Shown: positions 35,050 to 44,656, counted from the first letter of the stretch. The stretch: DNA of 64,000 bases from Mesonia ostreae (GCF_031845265.1 NZ_JAVRBG010000010.1:1-64000); one strand, 5' to 3'. A program made the numbers and translations. Notes: generated by a model from the letters alone, not told the origin.

Positions 35050-35541
35050 TTATTTTAATTCAATTTTATCCAATAGAAGTTTAAAAACTTCATTCTTCTT
35101 ATTTCCTATAAAAAAAACGACTTCTTCCATATGATCTTCAGAAAAATTGGGTTGGTTTAATTTTTTTCCGCGGAAGCTAGGATACATATTTTTTAAAAGA
35201 ACCTCTATATTTTGCCATTCTCCACTTGTTTGAAAGGGAACGATGTAAGAATAAGAATCTGCGGAATTAGATTTGATCCTAAATTGATATTTTTTACCAT
35301 CTCCCTTTAGTTGAATACTTATTTTAGAATAATCCTTTACCATTAATTTCTGAAACTTGTAACGCAGTAAAGAGAAACCACCATTATGCGCCAAAGAAAT
35401 ACTGCCATCAAAAACTCCAAAACCATCTGCATTTAATTTATAATTGCCAGATGATTCTCCGCCCATCACGACATCATCTACAACCACCCAGTCTTTAAGA
35501 TTAGAATTTTTATCAAAATCATAAATTATTGTTGAATCCAT
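35050..35541 (-). CDS. CIA30-domain protein
   Basis: A 163-residue protein of the complex I intermediate-associated protein 30 type, a galactose-binding-like beta sandwich. Typical parts are WVVVDDVVMGGESSG near residue 18, GVFDGSISLAHNGGFSLLRY and KGDGKKYQFRIKS. In bacteria the family's substrate is unknown. No signal peptide is seen. Contains a TTCCGCGGAA palindrome at 35166-35175, where the protein reads SFRGK. Confidence 0.85.
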   Translation of the reverse strand: MDSTIIYDFDKNSNLKDWVVVDDVVMGGESSGNYKLNADGFGVFDGSISLAHNGGFSLLRYKFQKLMVKDYSKISIQLKGDGKKYQFRIKSNSADSYSYIVPFQTSGEWQNIEVLLKNMYPSFRGKKLNQPNFSEDHMEEVVFFIGNKKNEVFKLLLDKIELK

Positions 35542-35787
35542 AGAGTAAAATGAGGGTTATAAATGAAAATGAATAAGATCTATATACTTGTAAAATTTTT
35601 ATTTCTGAAGTAAAATGAAATTTCAAATATGTTGGCATTTCAAATTTACTTTCCTTGTGTATTTCAGCGAAAATCCTGACACCATTTTTATATCTAAATG
35701 CCAATTAATATTCTACTTTCTAAAAGTCTTTTAAAATTTGCTATTACTCGGCATTGCATTATACATCTGTGATAAAGAAATTTTTTT

Positions 35788-36252
35788 TTACATTTTTTGT
35801 AAGTCTAAATGCTTCTGAAAATTACGTTCTAACCGATTTTTTAAAAATACTCCGAACAAATAAAAAACTATTCCTACAGCAATTAAAACCATTCCAAAAA
35901 TGGAAATTTCGTTTTGAAACAAGGCAATCAGAGAGATAATTATTCCGATGGAAATCAAAAGAATAGGAAAGATAGCTATGACAGGATTTGGTTTCAAATT
36001 TAAGTTTAAGATGGAGCCTTTTTCTGACTTGATTATTTTTCCTTTTAAATAGGCCATTTGTCTTCTCATATTTGGTACATACCAAGTTATGTATGTCCAA
36101 GTGTCATAAGCTTCAAACTCATATAGACTTTTAAATTTTCCAATAAACTTTAATTTCTTTTCTTTAAAAAGTTTTTCCAACGCATCTCTTAAATCAGTAT
36201 CGCTTAAACTTGAAGAATACATTGTGCTTCTAGTATTTAAAATTCTATCCAT
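35788..36252 (-). CDS. membrane protein of unknown function
   Basis: A 154-residue protein: a soluble N-terminal ~85 residues (an alpha/beta region with repeated Trp-Tyr near TWTYITWYVPNMRR), then two transmembrane helices (about 95-118 and 122-142) and a short basic tail. No family recognised. It stands alone between the CIA30 and GH20 genes. Confidence 0.6.
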   Translation of the reverse strand: MDRILNTRSTMYSSSLSDTDLRDALEKLFKEKKLKFIGKFKSLYEFEAYDTWTYITWYVPNMRRQMAYLKGKIIKSEKGSILNLNLKPNPVIAIFPILLISIGIIISLIALFQNEISIFGMVLIAVGIVFYLFGVFLKNRLERNFQKHLDLQKM

Positions 36253-36483
36253 AATTTTGATTCGTGTAATTTTAAGTACACATTATTAAGTTGATACTTT
36301 TCTCTAAAAAACTCTTATCACATCGTTCTAAAATTACTTAATTTTTTTTAAATGCTTCCTAATAACCTCTTTAAGTTGAAGAAATTATTTTCTTGTTTAC
36401 GCCTCAATTTCGTCTCATCAAATTTTAAACAATTAAAATCTCTAGATTTATAGGGATAATCGGTGTAAATAGAGGTCTTTCCG

Positions 36484-38382
36484 TTATTCTTTCAAGTAAT
36501 TTACTAAGTCCTCTAATTTACTTGCAGAATCGCTCAAACCACCTTCCCGATTTCTTAACATCCAAATCTTTTTATGCTTTTGTATTAAAGTACTCAATTC
36601 GGCAGCGAGCTCTTTTTTTCTTTTGGTTGAAATGTTTTCGGTTTTCATTCCTTTGGCTTTTAAACGTTCTAAACCAAGATGAATACCAAACAAGGCTAAA
36701 TTGGAAGCTTGTTTCATTTCTTTTAAAATAATATCGGCATCTACAGAAGTTGGTTTGGCTTTCTGTAGTTGAGCTAATCCTTTTTTAATTTCCTGTTTTG
36801 CTGCGATTAATCCTGTTTTGGTAAGATGTTTCGTTTGGTAATGACCTTTCATAGTCCATTTGTACCTTCGAATCATTAAATGAAAAGCATTGGCATTGCC
36901 TGCGGGAATCTCTGCTTTTAAATAAGCATTTCTCAATATTTGTAAAGCCTTAGCTGTGTAACCCGTATTGTCCTTAAAAACATAATTATTTAGCAGAAAA
37001 TCTAAATTATCTAAAGCTTTTTCTGAATAATTCCAAGCGTAGCTTGCTCCTAAAACCAATGAAGGATAACTCACAGATTTGGGTTGAAAATGTCCATAAT
37101 CACCCCAATCTGTAATTAAATAACCCTTGGCTTCATATTTTTTCCCTTCTATGGCTGCATTTTTTAAATTTATAAAAGCATTTTGGTTTCTACCAATTTC
37201 CGAACGCCAGCTGGAAGTACCAGGACATACATAAAAATCAACTTCAGCTTCGAAAAATTTGGCAAGATTTTCATCAAAAGGATAAGTTGCATCATAGCTC
37301 CATACCAATGCGATCATATTTTTTGGGATGTCTGGAATGAGTTCTGGATGGTTTAAAACAATATCACCCCAAAACTGAGTGAGTTTTCCATTTTTATTTA
37401 TTTCTGAATTTAATTCTTTTAAGAAATTAAGGTACACTTGACCTTTCCCAATCTCATCACTTAAAGCTTTTGATTTTCCCAATCCTAATTCTACCGTTTC
37501 ATCACCACCTATATTGGCATATTTACTCATGAAATTAGGTAGCAATTCAGCATATAATTCTTGCATCAATTCTAGCGACTTTGGGTTGGTTGGTGCCAAT
37601 GCCGTTTTTTTTCGTTTTCCCCAAATGGTTTTACAATCTGTTTCGCATTCACTTAAATCCAAATAAGCATCATGTTTTAACCAATTTTCCATATGTCCAA
37701 AGGAGTTCTGATTCGGTACTAAATCAATTCCTTTTTTTAAACAATAGGCATCCAGGTTTTGAATTTCAAGAGCCGTTAACGGACTCGCATTCTCCCAAAC
37801 CACTTTATGGTTTCTGTATGCAAAGGTGTGCTCTGTATACAACTGTAATTCGTTAATTCTCCAATCTCTCAATTGATCAATAAGTTGGTATAAACTTTCC
37901 ATCCTAGGTACTTTATCCCGACTTACATCCAACATATAACCTCTTCTTTCAAAATTAGCCCAATCATTGATATCTATTCTCGGAAGTGATTTGTTTTCTG
38001 ATTTGGCATAATTCAACAATTGTAGTAGGGTTTGCTTTCCGTATAGCAACGCATTACGGTTTTTTGCAATTAACTTAATTTCTGATGTATGGACCTCAAG
38101 TTGATACGCATCATAATTATTTAAGCTGGCATCTATTTGAAAATCTATAGGTATAACTCCATTTTTGGTATTGACTTTCCATTTTCCAGCGGATGCATTT
38201 TGAATACTTGTATTCAAAAAGCTTTTCAAATCTGCTATTTGCGAAGAACGAATAGCAATCACATCATTTTGAATAGTCATTTTTTGGGGTGAAAAAAGTA
38301 AGTGTTTTGATATACTGTCAGTTGCAAACAAGACACTATTGGAAAATAGGCTAAGTAAGACGATTATAAGCTTAAATTTCAT
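36484..38382 (-). CDS. GH20 family beta-N-acetylhexosaminidase-like enzyme
   Basis: A 632-residue secreted glycosidase with a signal peptide (cleavage near VLFA). Residues ~30-130 are the GH20b-like N-terminal domain. The TIM barrel (about 140-470) opens with RRGYMLDVSRDKVPR and contains the catalytic pair in NIGGDETVELG (about residue 290), where Asp-Glu assist substrate-assisted hydrolysis. A helical C-terminal domain follows. It removes terminal GlcNAc/GalNAc from chitin oligomers or glycans; the exact substrate is unknown. It stands alone without a SusC/SusD pair. Confidence 0.85.
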   Translation of the reverse strand: MKFKLIIVLLSLFSNSVLFATDSISKHLLFSPQKMTIQNDVIAIRSSQIADLKSFLNTSIQNASAGKWKVNTKNGVIPIDFQIDASLNNYDAYQLEVHTSEIKLIAKNRNALLYGKQTLLQLLNYAKSENKSLPRIDINDWANFERRGYMLDVSRDKVPRMESLYQLIDQLRDWRINELQLYTEHTFAYRNHKVVWENASPLTALEIQNLDAYCLKKGIDLVPNQNSFGHMENWLKHDAYLDLSECETDCKTIWGKRKKTALAPTNPKSLELMQELYAELLPNFMSKYANIGGDETVELGLGKSKALSDEIGKGQVYLNFLKELNSEINKNGKLTQFWGDIVLNHPELIPDIPKNMIALVWSYDATYPFDENLAKFFEAEVDFYVCPGTSSWRSEIGRNQNAFINLKNAAIEGKKYEAKGYLITDWGDYGHFQPKSVSYPSLVLGASYAWNYSEKALDNLDFLLNNYVFKDNTGYTAKALQILRNAYLKAEIPAGNANAFHLMIRRYKWTMKGHYQTKHLTKTGLIAAKQEIKKGLAQLQKAKPTSVDADIILKEMKQASNLALFGIHLGLERLKAKGMKTENISTKRKKELAAELSTLIQKHKKIWMLRNREGGLSDSASKLEDLVNYLKE

Positions 38383-38555
38383 AAGTTGAATTTGGATTTT
38401 TTAAATCTGTGGCAATTAATTGCATCAACTCAAACTTACTTCTTTAAGATTGAAAATCACAAATTAACTGTCTTAATTTTGGGGGAGTCGACCTATAGAA
38501 TGTTATACACAATTATCTCATTTCTATATTTATTAAATCTTTAAAGCATACGAGT

Positions 38556-39041
38556 ATGAAGCATTCGTATACAATTTTAGTTTTATTATTTCCTGCTCTT
38601 TTATTTTCTCAAGAAAAATACAAGCGTAAAAGTTATTATAAATTTTAAGATGATATTGAATTTAAAATACCTGGTTTAGGAAAGAGTCAAGCTATAGACG
38701 TTAAGACGGCTGGTAACCATTTAGGAACAAAATCAATGTACGAAATATCAAAAAAGGGCTACGAGTTCATTGAATTTTATATAAAAATTAGAAATAATAC
38801 AGATGTAAAACAATCTATCGACTTAACAAAATTTCAACTCGTAGACGAAAATTCAAATGTTTATGAAGCTAATTTGTGTGCTAGTAATACAGAATTAAAT
38901 GTGAAAGATTGTAAAGAGTATACGTTTGGAATTAGAGCCAATAGGAGTAAATCGGCACGAATATTTTTTAAGCCCCAAATTCCGAAGAATCTAAATGTTA
39001 AGTTTGTGCGTATTGATGAGAATGATATAGTTGAATTCTAA
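38556..39041 (+). pseudogene. secreted protein gene with in-frame TAA
   Basis: An ATG at 38556 begins a good signal peptide (MKHSYTILVLLFPALLFSQ), and the frame continues through EKYKRKSYYKF to a TAA at 38646-38648 (codon 31). The same frame then runs on, clearly coding, to a stop at 39041 (DDIEFKIPGLGKSQAIDVK..., about 130 residues). The downstream part looks like a DUF4352/Ig-like secreted domain (YEFIEFYIKIRNNTD). So this is one gene broken by a nonsense mutation or a sequencing error. An ATG at 38736 could restart a leaderless form, but it would lack the signal peptide. Confidence 0.7.
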
Positions 39042-39412
39042 CTTTGAAATAAAAGTGTTGAAATGAATTTGATTTAATTCTAATGTATTAAAAAAGTAGT
39101 GTTGGGCGTAGGTAAGCGAGTATTTTCGATTGAGGATTCACAAAATTTTTGAATTTTACATTATACAATGTTATATAAACTTAAAAAAACTTAAAATTTG
39201 TTCAAAAACAGTTTAGAAGAGTGGCAGGTCTACTAGTTTTTGATTTTAGTTTAAAAAACATTTCACTCAAACTATTTAGATTGTATATAAGTCAATAGTA
39301 TCAAGGTGTTTTAATACACCGCTAAATATAATAGCGTTCTTAAAATGGCACTATTAGGGTAGTATCTTTTAAAATTAAAGAGTTGTGCAACGCTTACCGG
39401 TGTTGGTAAACG
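39042..39412. other. 371-nt intergenic region with degenerate repeat sequence
   Basis: No ORF. Its end holds AACGCTTACC (39389-39398) and GGTAAACGTT (39405-39414), a 10-bp hairpin reaching into the stop of the next gene. GTTGGGCGTAGGTAAGC-like sequence near 39101 shares GTAAGCG with it. It looks like remains of a dispersed repeat. The hairpin has no T-run but may still end the minus-strand transcript. Confidence 0.4.
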
Positions 39413-40048
39413 TTATTTTAATTTGATACATTCTTTAGTTATGGTAAGAACTTCCTCTTTACCATATTCGGCATAATAAGATATATAATTTCCGTTAGAG
39501 TTTATAACTACAAAACTTCCAAATTCAAATTCAAAAGGGAAAAAAATGTTTTCAATAATTCGATTTGAATCTTCAATCCAATTAATCCTATCGTTGTGAA
39601 AATATTTCAGGTTTTGATTATCTGGATTATTAATCCAAATTTGGTAGATATTAGGAATTTTATGTAGACTTTTTAAATAATCGTTTTTAAAAATCGTCCA
39701 TTGTGATACTTTTCCAAAATATGGAGTTTTAGGAGTAGAAGAAAGATAATTAATTACTAACGTTTTAGAGGAATCAATTTTTTCTCCCGATATTCGGGAA
39801 AGATATTCTGTCAATTGCTTTGATTGTTTTTTATCCAATTTACCTTGATTCTTTCTTCTTACGAGCATTCCAATTATTAATGAATCAGATTGAATAAAGA
39901 CATCGAGATTAGTTTTAGAATCATTTTGTTTGTAAAACTGTTTTTTAGTTATTTCATTTTTATTAATATCTAAAAATTTTTTTTGAAATTCCTGTGAAAA
40001 TGAAAGAAGATTAATTAATAAAAATGAAATTAAAAAAAATGTTTTCAT
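39413..40048 (-). CDS. secreted protein of unknown family (paralogue of 30244-30876)
   Basis: A 211-residue protein with a cleavable signal peptide (MKTFFLISFLLINLLSFSQ) rather than a lipobox. It aligns with the lipoprotein at 30244-30876 through RKNQGKLD, LVINY, IFFPFE...GSFVVINSNGNYISYYAEYGKE and the final helix. The pair thus differ in how they are held in the envelope. No catalytic motif is seen. Flanked by repeat-like spacers. Confidence 0.72.
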   Translation of the reverse strand: MKTFFLISFLLINLLSFSQEFQKKFLDINKNEITKKQFYKQNDSKTNLDVFIQSDSLIIGMLVRRKNQGKLDKKQSKQLTEYLSRISGEKIDSSKTLVINYLSSTPKTPYFGKVSQWTIFKNDYLKSLHKIPNIYQIWINNPDNQNLKYFHNDRINWIEDSNRIIENIFFPFEFEFGSFVVINSNGNYISYYAEYGKEEVLTITKECIKLK

Positions 40049-40168
40049 AGCTATGTTTTAATGTTTGCCAACTGGTTACATCAAATCAAAAATACACCTT
40101 TAACCTTAAAACTTGCATAATAACTACATTTTTTATAAAAATATATGTTTTTTATAGAAGTATTTGAC

Positions 40169-40825
40169 TTAAAACCCTGCTTTATTTATAATATCAGCGA
40201 CCAATTGTGGCTTCACTTCGTGTTTTCCTTTAAAAGGATGCAATTGTAATCGGTTTCCAAAAAGCCGAGTGGCGATTTGTTTTTGTACGGCTAATTTTTC
40301 TTCGGTGATGTATTGATCTTTATTTCCGTAAAGCAAAAAAACAGGAGTTTCTGGTGCTAGATAATCAAACTGTTCCGCTTGTAACTCAGGCGGAATGCTT
40401 CCCGAATGTAAAATAAGAGCTTTGGCAGGCAATTGCTTTGCTGCCATCCATCGGGTGATGATAGAAACGCCTTGAGAATAACCAAATAAGATTAAATTCT
40501 TGTCTTTTCCTGCTACTTCTTCCGCAAAGACCGCATCTAAATACTTCAATACATTTTGCATTTCTAAAGCTGTATCCTCTTTGGTGAGCCAACTAGCGCC
40601 CACGTGCTTAAAATTAGAAGATTGATAATATTTTGCTTGCGCCTGTGGAGCGATGATGTAATTCTCATCTTCATCCAAAGCTTTAAAATACTGTATAAAA
40701 TATCTGCTCAAATAACCTAAACCGTGGCAGCATATCCATATATTTTTGGTTTTTGAGGTCAACTTATTTAAGCTAGAGTAGGAGTTGGTGGTTTGGTAAG
40801 TTACTTGCTTTTCTATAGAAGTCAT
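40169..40825 (-). CDS. alpha/beta hydrolase (carboxylesterase type)
   Basis: A 218-residue serine hydrolase. Nucleophile elbow GYSQG (about residues 109-113), the acid in LLYGNKDQY and the final His in GKHEV complete a triad. Similar in size to the phospholipase/carboxylesterase family. The ATG at 40825 is chosen; longer in-frame starts would run through the divergent thioesterase gene. It is divergent from the menaquinone genes by 64 nt and might act on a related thioester, but there is no direct evidence. Confidence 0.85.
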   Translation of the reverse strand: MTSIEKQVTYQTTNSYSSLNKLTSKTKNIWICCHGLGYLSRYFIQYFKALDEDENYIIAPQAQAKYYQSSNFKHVGASWLTKEDTALEMQNVLKYLDAVFAEEVAGKDKNLILFGYSQGVSIITRWMAAKQLPAKALILHSGSIPPELQAEQFDYLAPETPVFLLYGNKDQYITEEKLAVQKQIATRLFGNRLQLHPFKGKHEVKPQLVADIINKAGF

Positions 40826-40889
40826 CTTGTTGGGATTTTGTACTTTTACAAAAGTAAATTTTTCAATAGGGAATCCTAAATTAAAATGT

Positions 40890-41312
40890 ATGAAATATAG
40901 CCACGAAGAGATTCTTGCCGCTTGCGCCAAAATGTGTAAAAATACGTTAATGGAAACGCTAGATATAGAGTTTATTGAGGTAGGGGAAGATTTTCTGACC
41001 GCCAAAATGCCGGTGACGCCCAGAGTGCATCAACCCGATGGAGTTTTGCACGGCGGGGCGATGGTCGCTCTGGCTGAAAGTGTAGGCAGCGCTGCCAGTT
41101 TCATTTTTCTAGACGGTAAACATTTTTACATTCGGGGGATAGAAATTTCTGCCAATCACATTAAAAGTATCGCTAGCGGGGAGGTTTTTGCCAAAGCTCA
41201 ATTTCTCCATAAAGGAAGAACCACGCAGGTGTGGGACATTAAAATTACAGACGCCGAAGGCAGCTTAATTTCGGCGGTGAAACTGACTACCATTGCTTTA
41301 CCTAAAAAATAA
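40890..41312 (+). CDS. PaaI-type hotdog thioesterase, candidate DHNA-CoA thioesterase
   Basis: A 140-residue hotdog-fold thioesterase with the PaaI/YdiI signature: RVHQPDGVLHGGAMVALAES (catalytic Glu-type residue in the central helix) and the GRTTQVWDI strand. Start at 40890 (MKYSHEEIL) rather than an earlier in-frame start inside the promoter region. It precedes menF by 3 nt, so hydrolysis of 1,4-dihydroxy-2-naphthoyl-CoA (the MenI step) is the natural guess. Confidence 0.85.
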   Translation: MKYSHEEILAACAKMCKNTLMETLDIEFIEVGEDFLTAKMPVTPRVHQPDGVLHGGAMVALAESVGSAASFIFLDGKHFYIRGIEISANHIKSIASGEVFAKAQFLHKGRTTQVWDIKITDAEGSLISAVKLTTIALPKK

Positions 41313-41315
41313 ATT

Positions 41316-42428
41316 ATGGACTTTTATTCTTTTCAAAATCATATACAGCAACATTTTCAACATCAATTGCCATTTGTAATGTATCGTCAGCCTGGCGAAA
41401 GTGAAGTGAAAGCGCAGTTGCAACCTAATAATACGCTAGAATATGTAAACGATTTTCAGGAAAAGGGTTTTGTATTCGCACCTTTTAATTGTTCAAAAAA
41501 GCCGATTATTTTTTCATACGCTTCCGCGGAAGCGATATCGTGTACTCAAGAATCTTTGGAGTTAGATTTAAGCATGAATCTCTGCAAAGAAGTGCTTGGC
41601 GAGCAAGGACGCTATGAAGAATTGGTGCAAAAAACGATTGATACCATAAAGAAAACCGGAATAGATAAAATAGTAGTTTCCCGAAAAAAAGAAATCTTCA
41701 AAAAAACGGATGCTTTTACGTATTTTAAAAACCTCTTAAGCCTTTATCCAGATGCGATGGTGTATTGCTGGTATCATCCCTTAGTAGGAATGTGGATAGG
41801 CGCCACGCCAGAAACTTTGGTGAAAACCGAAGGAAAACGCTTAAAATCCATGGCCTTGGCAGGAACTCAAGTTTACCAAGAAACCACAAATGTTATTTGG
41901 GGAGAAAAGGAAAAGGAAGAACAGGCAATGGTAACCAGAGCGATTGTAGAGGGTTTATCTTGCATTAAAGCGGTGAGCAATTTGCAAGTAGGAGAGCCCA
42001 GTACTGCAAGAGCAGGAAATGTATTACACCTTAAAACCAATATCACAGCTAGTTTTGAACCAGAATGTTTAGGGAAAATCATTAAAGAATTGCATCCTAC
42101 GCCTGCCGTTTGCGGCTTGCCTTATAAAATGGCTTACGATTACATTCTAAAGGAAGAGAATTACGACAGAAGCTTTTATACAGGCTATTTGGGCGAATTA
42201 AATATGCAATATCAAAAAAATAGGAATCCGCGGCGTAGAAATGTAGAAAACTCGGCGTACCAATCGGTTTCTACGCAAACCAATTTATACGTCAATTTGC
42301 GTTGCATGCAAGTTTTTAAAGATAGGTTAGAGATTTATGTGGGCGGCGGAATCACAAAAGATTCTATTCCGAAAGATGAATGGGAGGAGACGCAGCGAAA
42401 AGCAGAAACTATGCAGAAGGTTTTATGA
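41316..42428 (+). CDS. menF: isochorismate synthase
   Basis: A 370-residue chorismate-binding enzyme making isochorismate for menaquinone. Catalytic-domain blocks: KIVVSRKKEI, WIGATPETLVK, MALAGTQ, KEKEEQAMVTRAI, LHPTPAVCGLP and FYTGYLGEL. The context (thioesterase before, menD after) points to MenF rather than siderophore EntC. It contains a TTCCGCGGAA palindrome (41522-41531). Confidence 0.92.
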   Translation: MDFYSFQNHIQQHFQHQLPFVMYRQPGESEVKAQLQPNNTLEYVNDFQEKGFVFAPFNCSKKPIIFSYASAEAISCTQESLELDLSMNLCKEVLGEQGRYEELVQKTIDTIKKTGIDKIVVSRKKEIFKKTDAFTYFKNLLSLYPDAMVYCWYHPLVGMWIGATPETLVKTEGKRLKSMALAGTQVYQETTNVIWGEKEKEEQAMVTRAIVEGLSCIKAVSNLQVGEPSTARAGNVLHLKTNITASFEPECLGKIIKELHPTPAVCGLPYKMAYDYILKEENYDRSFYTGYLGELNMQYQKNRNPRRRNVENSAYQSVSTQTNLYVNLRCMQVFKDRLEIYVGGGITKDSIPKDEWEETQRKAETMQKVL

Positions 42429-42469
42429 AAACCCTAACTTTAAAATCAAGCTTTCGTAAATAATAAGGT

Positions 42470-42477
42470 TATTTTTG
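42470..42477 (+). promoter_or_regulatory. -7 box (TATTTTTG) of menD
   Basis: Perfect TAnnTTTG, 20 nt before the menD ATG. menD may be transcribed separately as well as from the upstream genes. Confidence 0.5.
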
Positions 42478-42497
42478 TAGGAAAACACGTTATTTAT

Positions 42498-44231
42498 ATG
42501 CAAATTTCCAGCATTCCTTTGGCACAATCGGTGGTGATGTTGTGTCTTTCCAAAGATATTCACCACGTAGTTATTTCTCCAGGTTCTAGAAATGCTCCTT
42601 TAACTTTAAGTTTTTCCAATCATCCGCAAATAGAAGCCTATAGCGTAGTAGATGAGCGCAGTGCTGCCTTTTTTGCATTGGGTTTAGCACAGCAATTAAA
42701 GAAACCCGTCGCATTGGTATGTACTTCTGGAAGTGCTTTGCTGAATTATTATCCGGCAATAGCCGAAGCTTTTTATAGCGATATCCCACTCGTGGTCATT
42801 TCGGCAGATCGTCCCGTGGAGCGTATTGATATTGGCGACGGACAAACCATCAGGCAGAAAAATGTTTTTCAGAATCATATTTTGTATTCGGCTAACCTTT
42901 ATTCTGAAGTAGCACTAGATTCTTTTCCTGAAAATCAAAAAATTCAGCAAAAATTCTCTGAAGCGCGAAAGCACAATGAGCGAGAAATTAATTTAGCCTT
43001 AAATACTGCCATCGAGCAAAAGGGCCCCGTACATATTAATGTTCCGTTTTATGAGCCGTTGTACGGTATGGTAGATGAGATTTTGATTTCTCCATTGGAG
43101 ATAGAACCCATTCGAGAACTCAAAACAATTTCCGCGGAAGCTTTAAAAAAATATGCTTCGTTATGGAACCAAGCTAAAAGAAAACTGGTGTTGGTGGGCG
43201 TACTACAGCCTAATCAGATTGAGCAAGCTTTATTGGATGAATTGGCAAAAGATCCTTCAGTGTTAATCTTTACGGAAACAACTTCCAATCTACATCATGA
43301 AAATTTTGTAACCAGAATAGATAAATTAATTGCGCCTTTAGAAGTAAGCGAAAACCCCGAAGAAGCTTTTAAAACATTGCAACCCGAAATTCTCCTCACG
43401 TTTGGTGGTTTGGTGATTTCAAAAAAAATAAAAGCTTTTTTACGAAGTTATAGTCCGCAACAACATTGGCACGTTGATGCTAAAACGGCACTCAACACGT
43501 ATTTTTGCCTCAATAAACATTTTGATATCGCGCCCAATGAATTTTTTAAACACTTTTTACCGCAAGTAGATGCACCAAAAAGTGGGTATCGAGATTTTTG
43601 GCTCGATGTAAAAGAGCGTAGAGACGTACATCACAACCAATATATTAACAGAATTCCGTTTTGTGACCTAAAGGTTTTTAGTCAAATTGTAGAGCATTTC
43701 CCTAAGCAGCAACTCATTCATTTTTCTAACAGTAGCATTATTAGGTATGCACAATTGTTTAAGTTTTATAAGGAACAATATGTGTATTGCAACCGCGGTA
43801 CTAGTGGAATCGATGGCAGTAGTTCTACCGCCGTGGGCGCGGCAGTGGCTTCTAAATTCCCTACTACTTTAGTAAGCGGAGACTTGAGTTTCTTTTACGA
43901 TAGTAATGCATTATGGAATAATTATATTCCTAAAAATTTTAAAATCATCTTGATCAACAATCAAGGAGGCGGAATCTTTAAAATTTTACCTGGCGCCAAA
44001 GAAACCAAAAACTTTTCTACCTTTTTTGAAACCAAGCATGAACTTACGGCAGAGCACTTATGTAAGATGTTTGGGTTGGAATATCAAACGGCGGCCAATG
44101 AAAAAGAATTGGAAGCAGGTTTGACTTCGCTGTACGCGGAAGATGAGAAGCCTAAGTTATTAGAGGTGTTTACACCGAGTGAAATTAATGATACCTATTT
44201 AAAGGACTATTTTAAGTTTATTTTGCCATAA
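42498..44231 (+). CDS. menD: SEPHCHC synthase MenD
   Basis: A 577-residue thiamine diphosphate enzyme joining isochorismate and 2-oxoglutarate. Visible: SPGSRNAPLTLSF at the N-terminus, the catalytic Glu region (VVDERSAAFFALG), PVHINVPFYEPL, and the ThDP-binding block VSGDLSFFYDSNALW...INNQGGGIF. All parts are intact. Second committed enzyme of menaquinone synthesis; menB lies 10 kb away at 53987. Confidence 0.96.
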   Translation: MQISSIPLAQSVVMLCLSKDIHHVVISPGSRNAPLTLSFSNHPQIEAYSVVDERSAAFFALGLAQQLKKPVALVCTSGSALLNYYPAIAEAFYSDIPLVVISADRPVERIDIGDGQTIRQKNVFQNHILYSANLYSEVALDSFPENQKIQQKFSEARKHNEREINLALNTAIEQKGPVHINVPFYEPLYGMVDEILISPLEIEPIRELKTISAEALKKYASLWNQAKRKLVLVGVLQPNQIEQALLDELAKDPSVLIFTETTSNLHHENFVTRIDKLIAPLEVSENPEEAFKTLQPEILLTFGGLVISKKIKAFLRSYSPQQHWHVDAKTALNTYFCLNKHFDIAPNEFFKHFLPQVDAPKSGYRDFWLDVKERRDVHHNQYINRIPFCDLKVFSQIVEHFPKQQLIHFSNSSIIRYAQLFKFYKEQYVYCNRGTSGIDGSSSTAVGAAVASKFPTTLVSGDLSFFYDSNALWNNYIPKNFKIILINNQGGGIFKILPGAKETKNFSTFFETKHELTAEHLCKMFGLEYQTAANEKELEAGLTSLYAEDEKPKLLEVFTPSEINDTYLKDYFKFILP

Positions 44232-44317
44232 TTCAAGAAAGCTTAACTCATATTGTTTTTAATTCAATAAAAAATGGTTAATTTTAGATTTAATACTAAC
44301 ACTAAACAGAAACCAAT

Positions 44318-44656
44318 ATGAGTAAGTTTGATGAAAAAATAGGTGATTACCTAAAACACCTCGATGAAATTGAAGAAAAACACGATGTAGATTTGCTAAG
44401 AAAAGTAGCCAAAGGTTGCGGACCTTCAATTTATAATAAAGATGCTTCTACGGTATCTGGATCTGATCCTAAAGAAATGGAAACGGTAAGAAAAAACTTC
44501 TTAGTTAAAAAATTGGGTTTAACGGATAGCGACGAGTTAGAAAAAGGTATGAATGCTGTAATTGAAAAATATGGTAAATCTAGAAGCAATAAATATAGAG
44601 CTGTAGTGTATTACTTATTAACGAAGCATTACAAAAAAGAAGCTGTTTATAATTAA
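44318..44656 (+). CDS. DUF2853 family protein
   Basis: A 112-residue cytoplasmic helical protein with the conserved stretch KVAKGCGPSIYNKDASTVSG and a C-terminal SNKYRAVVYYLLTKHY. I recognise it as the DUF2853 family, a small all-helical fold of unknown function common in Bacteroidota and Proteobacteria. Own unit with a terminator after it. Confidence 0.85.
   Translation: MSKFDEKIGDYLKHLDEIEEKHDVDLLRKVAKGCGPSIYNKDASTVSGSDPKEMETVRKNFLVKKLGLTDSDELEKGMNAVIEKYGKSRSNKYRAVVYYLLTKHYKKEAVYN

Noticed and set aside
35519..35704. 61-residue minus-strand ORF upstream of the CIA30 gene
   Set aside because: Overlaps the CIA30 start in another frame, has no protein-like pattern and no promoter.
40826..41005. 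60-residue N-terminal extension of the alpha/beta hydrolase
   Set aside because: It would run antisense through the start of the thioesterase gene; the ATG at 40825 gives the usual hydrolase N-terminus.
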